NCBI GenBank assembly: GCA_038380795.1
Contig: CM076267.1
Location: 18,436,001 to 18,500,000, forward strand
Origin: Pyrocephalus nanus
Taxonomy: Eukaryota; Chordata; Aves; Passeriformes; Tyrannidae
Length of the DNA: 64,000 bases
Direction: 5' to 3'
In this document: piece by piece, positions 28,001 through 43,000 of the stretch
Layout of the letters: each line of letters starts with the position of its first letter
How positions within the stretch are numbered: the first letter of the stretch is position 1
Position numbers and translations under genes: made by a program
The notes under the pieces: model-generated
What the model saw: the letters and a program-made list of their open reading frames with translations, nothing else
Databases searched by the model: none
What the model was told of the DNA's origin: nothing

Positions 28001-31000
28001 CCCCCTGCTATCAAAAACTTGTCATGCAATCCCACTACATGATCAGTCATAATTCCTTCTTTAGGTCCTTAAGGCAGCTGTTGTTTTTTGGGGCTGATCT
28101 TGCCTCTGTTCCTGACCCACAGGTAGAAAAACAAGGAGTAGTGAAGTGTGGGGCATGGGCAGTACCATAGCAACAGCATTAAAATGAGGAAGAAAGTGAG
28201 TTTAAATATGAATAATTCCTTGGTTCAATGTCATGAATTTTGTTTGTATTCACTGATGTAGCTTCAGTTTATCAAAAGTAAAGAAAATCTAATTTTTCTG
28301 ATACTTGCTTATGTTTTATAGCATGTTGAAAGTAACACACAGAAGACATTTAAGTCAGGGAAATTTGATTTTTCACGTAAGACTGATGCCAACACCTTGT
28401 GTGCTGTTTGCTGAGTTTCTCCCTTCATATACAGGATTGCAGCATAATCAGTAGAGGGTTTACTTTAGCAGAAATAACTATTCAGCAATAGCTCTTGATA
28501 CACTTCAAGGCTAAATAACACAGTTGGAAGGTCAAGTTCTGACTTCTTGAAGCCTAATTTATTCAAGAGGCGACTAAAGTACTAGAGCTAGGAAATGGCC
28601 AAGCACTTTCTTCAATTGATGAAAAAGCTGAGTTTTTTTCCAAAGGATTTCTGCCCACAGAAAAGGATTATGAGCAGAGTAGGGCACTAAACACTGCCAA
28701 TTTCCTTGGTTACTGTATGAAGAATGTTAGATGTTCAAAGAAGGCAAGAAGAAACTGAAAAACATATCAAAGATCTCTTCAAGAACTGAAGACAGAAAGG
28801 AGACAGAGTGCAACGTTAATTGTGCCACTAAACCTTGTCAAACTATACAAAGGACAAGTAATGACCAAGTGTATTAAACCACTGAGATTTTAAAAGACTT
28901 GATAAAAAGCTCTGTGTGCTTCCTACTCAGCCACTCATGCACACACACACGCACACACATCCCTACCTATCTTTCACGACAACTATGCAGCATAGTGCTA
29001 CACATTTTAAATTCCAAGACCACTGATGATTTTGTGTACAAAATATCCTGTAAAATTTGAGTACTTATAGACACGGGAATGTCATAGGACAGGAAAAAAC
29101 CTCCCTCTCCCCGCCCACACCTGAACCTTAGGGACTGCTAAAGTTAGTCCCATTTTGATTTCTTTTATACATGTGGGATCATTTTTATACACAATAAAAA
29201 CAGTAGGAAGCTTTACTGGGTTTATGCTAGTTAAAGTAGGAAATATGACTGGTCAAGTGGTACATGATTGCTGTATCAGAATCCGTTTTTAGATGCCTGC
29301 CTGAGTATAAAGAGTACATATTCAATGCAAAAATTGGTCTAGAACAAGTATTGTATGACAGAAGACTGAATTTTAGGCAGTTCATTAATCTTTTCATAGC
29401 TAACATGAAAGTTGTATGCTCCTTCAGACAAGTATCTGCGGTAGATGCTTGTAAAGCTACTTCACAAAGTTTTTCAGTATTAAGAGCAAGCAGGAATTTC
29501 AGATGTCCCAAAACAAAATGTAGCTATATTAGCACCTGTTAGATACACAAAGCTGGTAAGACCTTTCTGTGAGCCTATTGACTAGCTTGGCCTTCTAGCA
29601 ATTTTAAATATAAGCTTCTTTCAAAAAACACACTAACCTTCTCCTGAATTCATTTTAGGTTTCTGCCCATTCCCATGTATATTCTCATCCTTCTCAGCCT
29701 TCCTCAGCTCTTGTCCTGGCTCAAAATCTTTTGTTCGTATCAAACTTTGCAGATACAGTAGTAGCATATCCTGATGTTTTATCCTAGTAATTTATCTCTA
29801 AGACCTAATGCTATACTGAATTTCCAGTGAGGCTAATCTTACTGCTTTATCATGGTTATCCCCTTTACTTCTTTCAGACCCCACAAAAATTCATTTAAGA
29901 AATATTCTATCTTGAATAAAAACTTTAAATATTTCACCTCAATCACCACAGGTTTGCTGACCACTACTCTTTAAGCCTTTAAAGCCCACTCTCTCCATCT
30001 CTCAGAAATCTCTCATCTTTCGTCAAAACTTCACAGGATGTACTGTATTATAGAAACATTTTATTATTGTATTATAGACTCACAGAATGGCTTGGGTTGG
30101 AACGGACCTTAAAGATGATCTATTTCCAATCCCCCTGCCATGGGTGGGGACATCTTCCACAGATCACAGACCACATTGCTCAAAGCCCCATCCAACCTAG
30201 CCTTGAAGTATATTATTTATTATTGCATTTCTTTTGTTTCTATTACTGTAGAAAAGACAAAAAGGGCACTGGAGTTGTTTATGCATCTTTAAATTACTAT
30301 TTTTCAAACTGTCCTTACAAAGAGATGTTTCACACATGAATGCTTGGTCTGCCTCCAGATATTTTATAAAAGGTATCCATTTAATGACCCCATTATCATG
30401 TCACTTAAAGTGTCTTATGTAAAATTCCTGGATTAGCACATTGCCCTTTCATCTCAGGGAACCCAAATGCAAAACTGAAAAATTACTTTCATGCTCTTAG
30501 CTTTATAGACAGACATTACTAATTCTCGGTACAATTTGGCTTAAGTGACCATTTTTTCTTGTGAGAGGGGTAAGTGTTGATTAAAGCATGTGATTTCAGG
30601 CCAGAAAAATAGATTGAATAAAGATGCAAGAGTATCTTGAAATTTGCATGCTTACAGCAGCCCTAGATTTGAGCAATCTAAATCATATTCTCATTTTCTA
30701 ATCAATATTTCTTCCATTTAAAAGACACTACACAGTCTCTTCAAGAATCACTGGAAATTATTCAGCTGCAATACATACTGCCTATGTACACAATGCTTCT
30801 TATCATCAACCTAGTGTGCTATGAAGTTCCCAGCTGTTGTGGAAAAAACCTACAAGTCTCTCTGTTTCTACACCTTGCATTCAACAGCAGGTGCCCAAGA
30901 CTTCTGCTTGTTATATAAAAAGTCCAGTAGAGTTGTGTTTGCACTGAATAGATGATTGGTCTTTAACTGACTGTAAAACAAGGTCTTGAATTCATTATGA

Positions 31001-34000
31001 TCTTTCAAACCGAATTTCTTAAAAACACTTTTAGAGGAGTACAAAGTTATTCATACAGAATATAAAGATATTTACTCTGAATTGGATTAATTATATGTCT
31101 AGTCTATACATGCTATAAATCTGGTTGCACTAGTACTCAATATACATAATTCCCCATGCTTATTAAGTATGTAATTTTCCTGTCTGTGCTAAAAGACCCC
31201 TTGGAACCTAAACAAGGCCTGGTAGCTTTAGCTAAAAATATATTACTGAAGAATGAAACATGTCAAATGTGAGAAGTACTTCACATCAGATTTTAAAATA
31301 GAAAGTATGAAAATGAGAAAAAAAACACGTGTTCAAGAAATTGGCCGAACAGCCAGATTAGCACATTGACAATGCAAAATTTTATATATTGTGAGGGGGA
31401 AGAAATACAGGGGGGGAAAAATATTTGCAATTTTTGCAGTACCATAATTAAATTAGACTTCTTACAAAATTACCACTCTGTGAATTTAAGAAATAATGAT
31501 TGGGGATGGTAGATACTCTAAAGTAATACTTCATGATATAATGTTTAAGTTTCTCTTGACTATGCAGAGTTAGTGTAACATTTCTACTTTTCCAAGTCCT
31601 TCCTGTGCTACAAGAAATAGAAATTGCACTACTTTAAGTCAAAGGTTCTGTCTAAGGTTCCAATGTCCACAAGACACAAGAACAAATTTACACATGCACC
31701 TGTGTTACCCCTTATAAGCATGGCTCTTGTCTGCCTTCCTGCCTTCCCTTCCTGCAGTATTCCAGTTCTAGAAATTTGAATATTGCTACAGAAATAGCAC
31801 AAGCACCTTCTAAATAGAAAGAAGAGATAATTTCAGGAGGAATTCTCCATGAATAGATATCACAAGCATAAACAAGCCTATTACCTTTGGCATAGAGTGA
31901 GGACATATGCATTCAAGAATTTTTTGCAACAGTAACCCAATAGCTACCTACCTAAGGCAACATCCTGTGCTGCTTCCTCCTACTACTTCCATTAATTTTA
32001 TTTTGGGCTTACAAAGTGCATAGATAAAGAGAAGTAAAGCCAGAAACTGTTGACAGCTAACTTGATAATAGCATTAAAAGAAAAAAAGAGAGAGAATGCA
32101 CAGAAATTTATCTTACTCTGAATTTATCAAAAGAGAAGAACTCTTACATTTCCTCAGAGAATTATTCTTACCTCTCAACACCAAAACAAAAAAAAAAAGA
32201 AAAAAAAAAAAAAAAGAAAAAGAAAAGAATCCATTGAAATATAGAGTACAGTTAAAACTGAGTTTCCTAGCCTTCTGAACGCTAGATTGAGCAAAGTTAC
32301 ACCTCTCCCCTCCCACACAGCACCAAGTACGGCTGTGTGCATACCAGAAGAGTCTAACACAACTACATGCTGCAAGAACAAAGACCTTCCTCTCCTAACA
32401 TGCAAATAACAAAAACCGGCCAAAAATAAAATAACTATGACAACTGAAGATTTGAGATCTGAAAGGCTGTTGGGGGGAGGAAGAGAAGAGGATGGAACCA
32501 CAGGATTGAGAGGATGAGAGTTGAAAAGGTAAACCACAATTTTTAAAGGAATATTTTTGATAAGTGTAACACAGATAACACTGCGTAAGAGCATATCTTG
32601 CACATATCAAAATCTGCAAGTTACTATACCAGAAAAGTAGTATGTTATCATGCTATTAGAACAATAGTATAATCTAATCTGTGCAAATCCCAATAAAACT
32701 GTATGTTCACAGGCTTCCCCTTCAACTCAAACAGTGAAATAATCTAAAAGAATACCACATATCCCAAATCAATGAAAGCTCTCTGTGTTCATATACTACT
32801 TTAGACCCACTGGACTTATGCCATAAGTATATACTGTGTTCTATGTAAATTGCTCATGAGAACCATTTATTACTGTAGTAATATTTCAATGAACTTTCAT
32901 TTTTCATAATGCTGGTATATTAAAAGCCTCTGAGTAACAGAAGAGTCTATTAAAAGTGAGTCAGGCATATTATGCAGCAATAAGGTTTTGAAAAATATCT
33001 ACACATTTACAAAATAAATTGAACTAATTAATAACTTACAGCTTGTTTGAACTTCTTCTAAGTTAATATATCTGGCTCAGCAGACAGTCACATTTCCATA
33101 CTTCATTTCCACGTGGATTTTTAACTTTATAGACACCCCCATGCATAGAGTTAGCCTAAGCAATCCTACTGCACATAGATGTAATGATTTTGCATGGCTT
33201 CCACTTTTTATTAACACAACAATAAAAAAGGCAGGAACAGTGGCTATGGAGAAACTCTGTACACTGTCACCCTAATTCCCAAAATACCTGGTAACACTAA
33301 TAAGGTGTTAGTCAGAAAAGGTAGGAAAAAGTATGTTGTGTTTAAAGGTGGTGCAAAACCTGTGGAAGCAGACTCCAGTAATCCTTTATTAGGAACAGTA
33401 CCATAGCCCTCTACAGAGGCATGCCTTAATGTAATCATGACACTTTATATTTTAAAACTACATTAATTTCTAAGAAAAATCGTTTCCTGTACAAAGTACA
33501 AAACTATTGTAACAGAAAAAAAGCACCAGTAAAAAAAATTCAATTATGTACACATAATATTTACGTATATAACGCAAACATATTTCACATAAAGAAATAA
33601 AAAAATCTACATTTATCAGAAAGGAAACATTCTTATTACACTAGAGAAATGAAATAAAAAGTGAAAAAATAAATATAGCCATGTTTAAATGTTGTTACCA
33701 ACTCATACTAACATCAGAATTACATGACTGATTTAAATGCCATACCCTTTTCTGCAGAGTTATTGGCATAACTGCAGGCAATGTTACTCTTGTGGAAGAC
33801 AAACTCATGCCTGCTCTTCACAGAATTCACCAAACTTCATCCAGATGATAACATAAAGCAGAGCAAAGTAGTTAGCAATACTCCTTGAAGCCTAATTTCT
33901 CATAGCCTAAATATTGGAGAGTCAGCACAAAGAAAAGACTAAGGCTCCAGTAAATGTCACTCCATTTATCTGAATTCAGTCCTACTCAAAGCCAATGACA

Positions 34001-37000
34001 GGAGACACTGGGGTAGGGCAAACTAGAAATCAACCAACCAAAGAGCTTGAAAACTTGTCTTCTGTCCTTGGAAAGGCCCACGCTGATTATCTCTGGCTAT
34101 AAAAATAAGCAGAACAACATGCATTTCTATCACTCAGAACTTTGTCTTCACTGTCAAAACAAAAAACCAAATCATTAAAGACTGCATTCTAGCACTTCAC
34201 ACTGAGTGGTTACAGTCTCAGGGTTTTTTTCCATGGCTTTTTCCAGCAAACAACACACAGTTCAGCACTCCTGATCTTAAGGTTTCAGGAAAGTAACTGT
34301 GCATAAGAATAGATGCAGTGAATCCATGGAATTCAGTTTTCTGATTCTTAACTAATTGTTTTCAAAGCAGAAGCAAAACATCCCTTTAAGTAACACAATT
34401 TCTACTTTTGCAATGCAACAAAGGCCTGAAAATATGGCACATAAAATATTACAAGTGAGTGAAATGAAGGCTGTTTTATGAACTCAAGTTTTCTATCACC
34501 ACCATTCACATAATTACTTTATGTATCAAATATCTGCATAGCAAATCTGTTTACATTAACATGGCTTGACTAAGGAAATTGGGGATTTTTCTTTCCTTCT
34601 TGATCAGAAAGGGTAACATTTTGCATTGCTTACATGATAAGGCAAGCTATGATCTTTTTTTTTAAAGGTCTCATAACGTGCTTAATAGCAGAAAAACAGT
34701 TTTCTGCTTTTACGTAGCATGACTAAGCAGTAATCCTATTGTAAACCAAATTATTAAACAGATGCAATACTGGATATTTCCTTTATAACTCTTGAACAAG
34801 CAGTTTTCATCACAAGCATGGTTCATCGTACCTGAAGACTCAGACATTCTGAAAAAATTATTTGTACTAAGTATTCATAACATCTCAAACAATAACATAT
34901 CACATGTGCAGGCTCCTGTAGCTTCATAGGCAGTCACTGCAGGTATATTATTGAGCACACATCTGATGTATATGTCCTATAATTATTCAGAACTGACTTG
35001 CTAATCCATGCTAATTTCACTAGATCACATTTATAATGTTTTTCCCTCAGTAACTGGAAATCAGCACACTCTTTAGGAATCCCAAAATATCTAGAAAAGA
35101 ATCTCATCTCCAAGCCATAAGAAACTATACACTGGCAAATTAAAAATTAACAATTTGATTGCATGTAATTTTCTGTTCTGTAAGTTTTCTAAATGGCAAA
35201 AACATAACAAGTCACTGAGGCACCAAAAAGATACTTCAGAATCTATGGATTCAAAGCATCTATTTTCATCCTAAATCACCTTCCTGAAATCTGAAAATCA
35301 GTAGGGCTTAGGTAAGTTCTGTCGATGAGCAAGAGGAGCAAACACCATAACTACAAAAAAAACTCCCTCCCAAAAACTAATACCTGCATTGCACTGGCAT
35401 TCAACCAGAAGCTCTCAAATAGTAATAAACACTGCCAAGGAATAGGAAGTAAAGACAAATATTTTCCTAAACTTTCAAAACCTGTTCTTGATTGAGACAC
35501 ACAAGATGGAAAAAAAAAGTGATAAGAAACTGATGCCAAGTCACAAAGAGAATTTCTTTGGAGACAGACATTTGATCCTTGTTCAGTTAGCTTTAAAACA
35601 AGAGCTTTTAATAACGATATGAAAGCAGGTAAAATAGAGCAGATACTACCCATTTCCTTGCTTCAATTATAAAAGTTCAGTTTTGACTCATTTTACATTC
35701 AGTCTATAGCAGTAAGAGATCCATAGTAACTAACCTTCTAGATTTAAGGTATTTATTGACTTTTTCTCTCTTAAACTCCAGTCCAAAATCCTTATGACTC
35801 TTTTGAGAAAATAAAAAGTATCCCTGAGATCAAGTTTAAAGTGTTAATTCTGTAACATTTGGAATTAACAACCTTTTCTACTACAGCTATGATAAATATC
35901 AAGTATTTGCAATTTTACCTTTCAGGCACACAGTTTTTATTTCCTATAGGAGCACGTTTTCAAAATTCTATAATATAGCTCCAAAATTTTGCCGTAAGAT
36001 TTAGAAAATAACCTGTGGTACCAGAGCCTGATCCTGTAGGCATTTTACTCACAGGAATATTAAACATGCATATGTTTGCAGCACCAGGAAAAAAAAACTC
36101 CCTCTACAATCTTTTTTCCTTGGATCTTATGAAAAAATGTTTGGGAAACAGTAGCTGCAAAACTTGGAGCACTGCATTACTGACTTTATTGGGAAAGAAA
36201 CAAAAATAACCCAAGCCATTTTTCCTTATCCCTGGGTACTAAAGGCTCTTGAAATAAAATTGACCTATTTGTCTGCAAGGTGAAGCAAAGGTTTATTTTC
36301 CTCAGTGAAATTATCTGTATTTTATCTTTTCCAATCAGATATAAAGACCAGACCTATTTAGAAAGTAAGCAAAAACTTAAGTATTGTATTTGACTTGGTA
36401 ATAAAAGTCCAATATTCAAATAATTATTTGATTTTAAATAAAAATATTATAGTAATTTATGTATACTAATGAAAGTAAACATCAGTTGCACTCAAGAGTA
36501 CTAAAAATAACATTAGGGAATACTTTCTTTTCTTAAATTTCACAAACACCCATTTAATAAAATAAATTTAATAAAATACATCTCAATTTCTAAGCACAAG
36601 CCTTGCAGAAGCACTTCACCATGAGAAAGTCAAGAGGAGTTTTGTTGATAAATGTGAGATACAGAAAGGCTTTGAAAGCCAATTATGCCTTCAGGGAAAC
36701 ATATATAACCACTTTTTTTTTTTTTTCTTTTTCCTACAGATAAAAGATTTTACTTGTCCATGGCAGGTTTGCAAAGAATTTTGCTGAGTGCTAGTGGACA
36801 GGAAGGAAATCAGATCCAGCTCACTTGCTTGAGAGTTCTGTAAAATGACTATGTTTATGCAGCTTTTCACTCCTATTTTTGTCACTAAGCTACAGATACA
36901 GTTGTGAAAACATTGTGCAGATACTTTTTAGATACTTCAAAATATAAACCTACTTCATGCCACTTAAGAAAGCAAGACTAAATGAAGTGGGCAAGAATTG

Positions 37001-40000
37001 AAATGCCCTCAGTAAATTAATAGCTCCAAGTAAGGGGTTTATAACAACATATGGAATAGAGATACCCTGCCAGTAGAGGAAGGTCAGTGATGTCCTTAAG
37101 GCACTGAATATGGAGTCACAAGAGCTGATCTATTCCTAGCTCTGCCGGATATAATGCAGGAATGTGAGGATTTATAAGTAACAAGAGCAAATCAGACTCA
37201 GCTTTTGATGATGAAAAAAATCAGAATCTAGAGAATATAATTCCACTGAGGTTTATAAAAACTTTGATGCTATTTTTTGTACTTATTTTTTCTTCAGCTA
37301 AGGCAGCAGTTTGTTATAAGACCAATATCAATCAGGTAAGTTACTCGTGGTGCTACCTGCACTTCCTTGAGAGAGTGTTCCTGTCTGCCTGGCACAGACA
37401 GTCTCTTTATCTCTTTGCTAGAAGAAGAGTCAGTTATTATGTGACCATAGAAACACGTACAGGGTGTTTTTACATAGGTACATTTACATATGTTTGATAA
37501 ATAACCAGTTTCTTTAAAATCACGCAACAAAAGAAAGGTTTCAAAGTGATTGAGTTGTTGTCTTTCTACTCCTTTAGTCCCTTACACAAAGAAATGTAGC
37601 AAGATCTTAGTCTTAGAACATACAGCACACCCTCTTAGAGGGTCAAGATATGCAGATACAGTTGCACAGACTGTACTACCTGTAAAGCAAGATATATATA
37701 ACGTGCCTAGGAACTTCACAAAAAAGTCTGAGCCATTGTGATCTCTTCTGTCTATTCACGCAATTATCCACCTATTAAATGCTTCTAATTTAAGAGACTG
37801 CTGCACCACAAAAAAAAAGAACAAGCACAATTCATAGTTTTAGCTTTCCCTCTTCTAGCCTTTGCACACACACCATGCCGGTGCAGTTTAAAGCCAAAGT
37901 AAGATAACCCTGGATCTCAAACCCTGCACTGAAAAGCCATCCTCAAATATGCCATTTTTTAATTTTCAGCAGACCACTGTCCGCTTGCTGGACAAGAAAC
38001 AAGTACCACATGTACTATAAACTCCTACATTTTAAATTCTGTTTTTCAAGTACTAACCACGTGTCAGCTTTCTTCTTCCCCTGGTTATAGCTGTGGATAT
38101 AACTGAGACAAACTGGCCCTTAAATATACTTAAAATAAGGTTTTTGGATAAAAATTCTCAGTGACTGTATTTTCTGACAGCCAAGATCACAGGCTGGTTG
38201 TATTAGAAAATAATTCATCAAGGGTCAGTTTTTCACAGGAAAATGTTTTTAGTACAGAACCAAAGCAAAGAGAAACACAGGTTGCAGAAAGACAGTAAAA
38301 GGACAAAGACACATAAAACAGAATATCAGTGCCACAGCTGAATCACTGGCTTCAGTTTTACTGTCTCCATATGTTTGTCTTCTGAAGGAGCTAGTTTTAT
38401 TTGAGAAAGAGAAGCCTTTCTCATGTTTGAATTTCTTTTACACAGAAATCATCCAGCAGCACTCAGTCAAGCAAGTACAGGAACTCCACAAACCATGTAC
38501 TTTCCTCATTGCACATTGTGACTGCTTACTGACTTGGTAATAATGCATTTTCTATCCTGGAGTCACAAAGCATGTATTCTCTTATTTCTTATTTAGAGGA
38601 GTATTAATGAATTCTTTCCCAGGTCATGATTTTCAAGTATAATCCCTACTTCAAAATTGTAATACTGCTGAAATAGTTTAGGAAAATACTAAGAGATTCA
38701 TACAAGGCTTTATATGAATGTATAAGTCCCAAATACAATGACTGAGAGTATTTTTTCATCACTTCTCCACAATAATTGTATAGAAAAAGCCTAGACCTAC
38801 TCAGTCCTTTCCTGTCCACTAACTTATACACGGCAGTTATCCTACTAATTCTGCTCCTTTAGACCTGAAAAGATGAGTAGTTTGTTTAATAAACTCATTC
38901 AGGATTTGGGAAGTCTCCATACCAGAAGAAAAATAACATCCAACCATGATGACTTCATCATTCAGCTGTTCCAATGACCCATACTTTGAGAAATTTTTAA
39001 AGAAGAAAAAAACTTTAAAATATAACTTAATGAGAACAAATAGATATAAGTATTATGTGCTAAAACACAGTAGAAGAACTACATTAATGTATGAAAAGCA
39101 GGATATGGACACTTTTGCTTTAGCCCTAATGAGAAATTATTTATTAGGCAGAAATTGGGCAGATTCTGTCTGCTTACCAAAATGGAAGGGTTCACACTGC
39201 AAGAACAATGACAAATATCTGAACCTTGCTCTTTAATGCAGCTTGAAATTTTGCAGATCAAAGAAGAGAATGCAGTTTTTCACCCTCACCAGTTCTCCTC
39301 ACAAACTTGTGGGATCTTAAAACATTTTTACACATGCTCCTTGCAAAGCTTTTCAGCTGACTGTTTTTCCAATCAACAGGTTCAAGCCTGATAGAAAAGT
39401 GCACTGATAAAGTTCTGTCAGCTGAGTTATATAAGAAAATCCTTCTATTGCATGGACTTCCCTCTCACTACATAGCAGTAAATTCTAGTGATTATAAGAA
39501 TAAATTCTTGCAATCTTCCAGCCTGTTTCTCAACAGCTGATACAATTTCTGTGCCATTATCAAGAGCTTGCAGCTGTTCATAAACGCCAAGTCTTAATGT
39601 AATCAGTAACAGGAGTTATCATAACATAACTAATATAAAAAGGCTATTTATAGTTTCAGAATGCAGTAATTGAAAAATCCCATTCTGATCACAAGGCAAT
39701 CTAGTGTATCTTGTTTTCCTGTGGATATAATATCAAGTTAAGGAGCAAAAGGCAGACATACCAGTATGCAGTATATGCATACATACCAGAAATAGGCAGG
39801 AACAACTCATCAGTATCCTAATTAGAAGCGCAGGCACACCTCAAAGATAACCGATATACATTTCTCTCTTGAGACTTAAGTATTAAATATCATGTACACT
39901 ATTGGGCTAAAATATGAGCTGATTAGCTGCAAATGAATGTTCTGTGACTGAAAGGGGAGAAAAGAAAGTTCACGTTGTTACTAGAGCAGAGGTCTAATTT

Positions 40001-43000
40001 CTTCTCCCTCTTAATTCCTCCTCCCACAGCTGCCCTTCTTGAAAAAATTTCTGTGGCCTGATTAGCTTTTTTTGAAAATCTTCCCCTTTGAGGTGACTCC
40101 CATCAGGACTTTCATGAGAGACACGCTTTAGTACACTGCCTTGTAGGTTTCCCTTTATTCATAAAGTAAAGGCAGTCATAAAAGTGTGGATGCCCTCAGA
40201 AGTAGCAACTTTAAGTATGTTGAAGACAAGGAGAAAATGGACATTGGGCCACTGTTATCTCCCACTTATCACTGCAGCATTTTACCGCTTGCTAAAGATA
40301 TATGCCATCTTATTAATAGGAATAATCAACTGCTAGAAAAGTTTGGAAACCCTAAGCTCTGAAATCCCCAATTGGAAGACATATCAATTCCTGCCTCTGC
40401 AGACACACAAAAAGAATGAACATCAGTTGTCCATAACGGGATGCCCTTCCACTGCCTGGCCATCGTGGTTCCTGCTACACAAGCACCAAACCCAAAACTA
40501 CTATCCTGAAGATACTCATCTAAGTGGTCTGCAGCTGTTAAGACACAGATATCTATTGTCCCCTACTACACAGTAAGGTAAGAAGGGTGAGAGATCTGAG
40601 GTTTATTGTCAATTTCTATACTTTTTCTTACAAAAGGGAAACAATTGGTCCAGTTCTCATTACAACTCTAGCTTGATCTCTTAATCACATTGGTACAGCA
40701 TAAAGATTACCACTGCAGAGAGTTAAATGAAGCAAAAATTATGAGAGAACAACAATACTGTACTAGTGGCTCTGGAATTTCACGTGAAAGAACAAGTAAG
40801 TTCTCAATTATTTATTGTAAATAGATACAAGACAATACACACGTATAAAGAATATAAAATTGTTTTATCAATCACAAATATTCAATACTATTCTATATGC
40901 ATGATCAAGGTAATTCCAGCTGGTGGACACTAATCAGGTGTAACTGCGATGCTTATATGTACATATGTTTTGTTTATGTAAAATCCAAATTATATTTACT
41001 GTGGTAACATTTATGCACAGAAGCAGGATGGAAATATTCCTCTTCTTGTTTCTACAGCTCTCAGGTTCTTATACAAGTAGGTAATAACTCTCAGAACATC
41101 AGAAATGCAGCAATGCAAGGATATGCTAAAAACTGTACCAAAATTCCTTGCAAAAACTGATCTGAGATCGAACTTCATTCTTCAGTTAATACCCCAACAC
41201 TAGGATAACAAAATCTTATGACAATAAAAGCATAAAATTCTATCATCTTACTGTAAATGTAGAGTACACTATTTGGTATTTTCTCCTTTTGAACAGTTTT
41301 TAATTCAAAGGGGGTTGTAAACCTTCAATAAGAAACATCTGTCAATTTTACCAAACCTGTTGCGTTTAAGGTAATGTAACTATTACTCATGAACTCCATT
41401 CATGAGACTTTAATCTTTTAATGTCAAATTCAATGAAACTGAGTTATCAAAAGTGACTCAGCAGCATTAGAGAAATTCCCTGCAGTTTCACCCAGCTTTA
41501 ATAGTCAAGTCAAAGAAACGGGCACAAACCCTAACCCTGCCCTCATCACCTTGTAATTACATAGTACTTTTGAGATATCACAAAATCAAAATACCAGGTA
41601 GTCAACTCAGAATTCAAGAGATGAATATTAAAGAATCACTTTTTGGACAATCAAGGTTTCCAAATTTACAGAGAAGGTTTTCTTTGAGACTGATGAAGCC
41701 CAAAACAATCAAAATCCAAAGGATTAAAATCATTCCAATCTGACAAACAGTGGGAAAATGTCTACCAGAATCTTTGACAGTACTGATAAATTTTTTATTT
41801 TATATAAGTACAAATTGCAAAAATTTAAGCCTAACATTTTCCTGATATAAGTAGATTAAACAACAAGCTTGCAGAGGTAATATCTTAGTAACCACAAAAG
41901 TTAGAATTACCTTGTTTTCTTGTATAAGAAAGGGGAAAAAAAGAAACAAACATGCCATCTTTGTGAAGTTAGAATGTTTACAGTCTTTGCTTGGGTTCTT
42001 TTTGGACAGTAACCTATATATGTATGATATATATTTATTTATATTCATGTAATATATGAAAATATTGAAAGTTCAGTTTGACTGAAAGCAAATAATTTCT
42101 CATCTCTAAAAGAAAGATACACCAACGTAAAGAAGACAAAGTAAAATACAAAAAGAAGAAAAAAAAAAAAAAGAAACAGGCTGATGTATCAGACAGCTTG
42201 TGCTAAGGCACATCCAGTATAAACCAGGCAATATTCTTGATTGCTAAAATGAGAAATTGTTCAACCTTGCCTTCTATTTTTACCTATATAGATAAGTGAT
42301 TTTCGGTCACAGTGTTAAGATGACTGGTCAAAGTACAAAGGTACATGCATTAAAATAGCAAGTTTTAATGGGTCTCTAAATAATTTTAATCTACTGTAAT
42401 ATCAATAAATCTTTTCTTGGTGGGCAGGTACAACCATGTAAATGAAGAACAGAACAACAGACAAACTGGAGCAGACCACCAGATGAGACAACACAAAAGG
42501 GAGCCCAACTGAATCCTTTTTGCAATCCTTACATTAGAGAATTCATGTAAAAAACCTTGAAGTCCTTAAGTTGTTTTTGTACTTTTTCCCTTCCCTTCAG
42601 ACTTTCAAACTCTTTTTTGTATAATTTAAGGGGAAGACATAGGAAAGACTGATAAATGTTTAGAGTCTGGAAAGCAAAAAGACTTGAGAACTGATAAAGG
42701 AGGCTATGTGCGATGCTCTCCAACTTGGAAGGAAATCTGGTAAGAAACAGACAGCCTGGAATTACAGAGTAATTTTAAGTAATGCATCTTTTGGTTGGAA
42801 AAGATGTCTCAGACCTCAGAAATTACTTGGAAATTCATGCATTATTACATTTCAATAAAAAAACCTTTTGTTTTCGCACAGTTTAAAAGTCAAGCAAAAA
42901 CAAATACATTGGCCAAAAATATCCATCACAAAAAGGTCTAAGAACCAAAGAGTTAGACATTTATGTCTGCTAATAGAATTATATGCAAAGTTTTGAAGAA

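Noticed and set aside
41525..41545. Telomere-like AACCCTAACCCTG
   Set aside because: Only two units, with no array, so it is not an interstitial telomeric repeat of significance.
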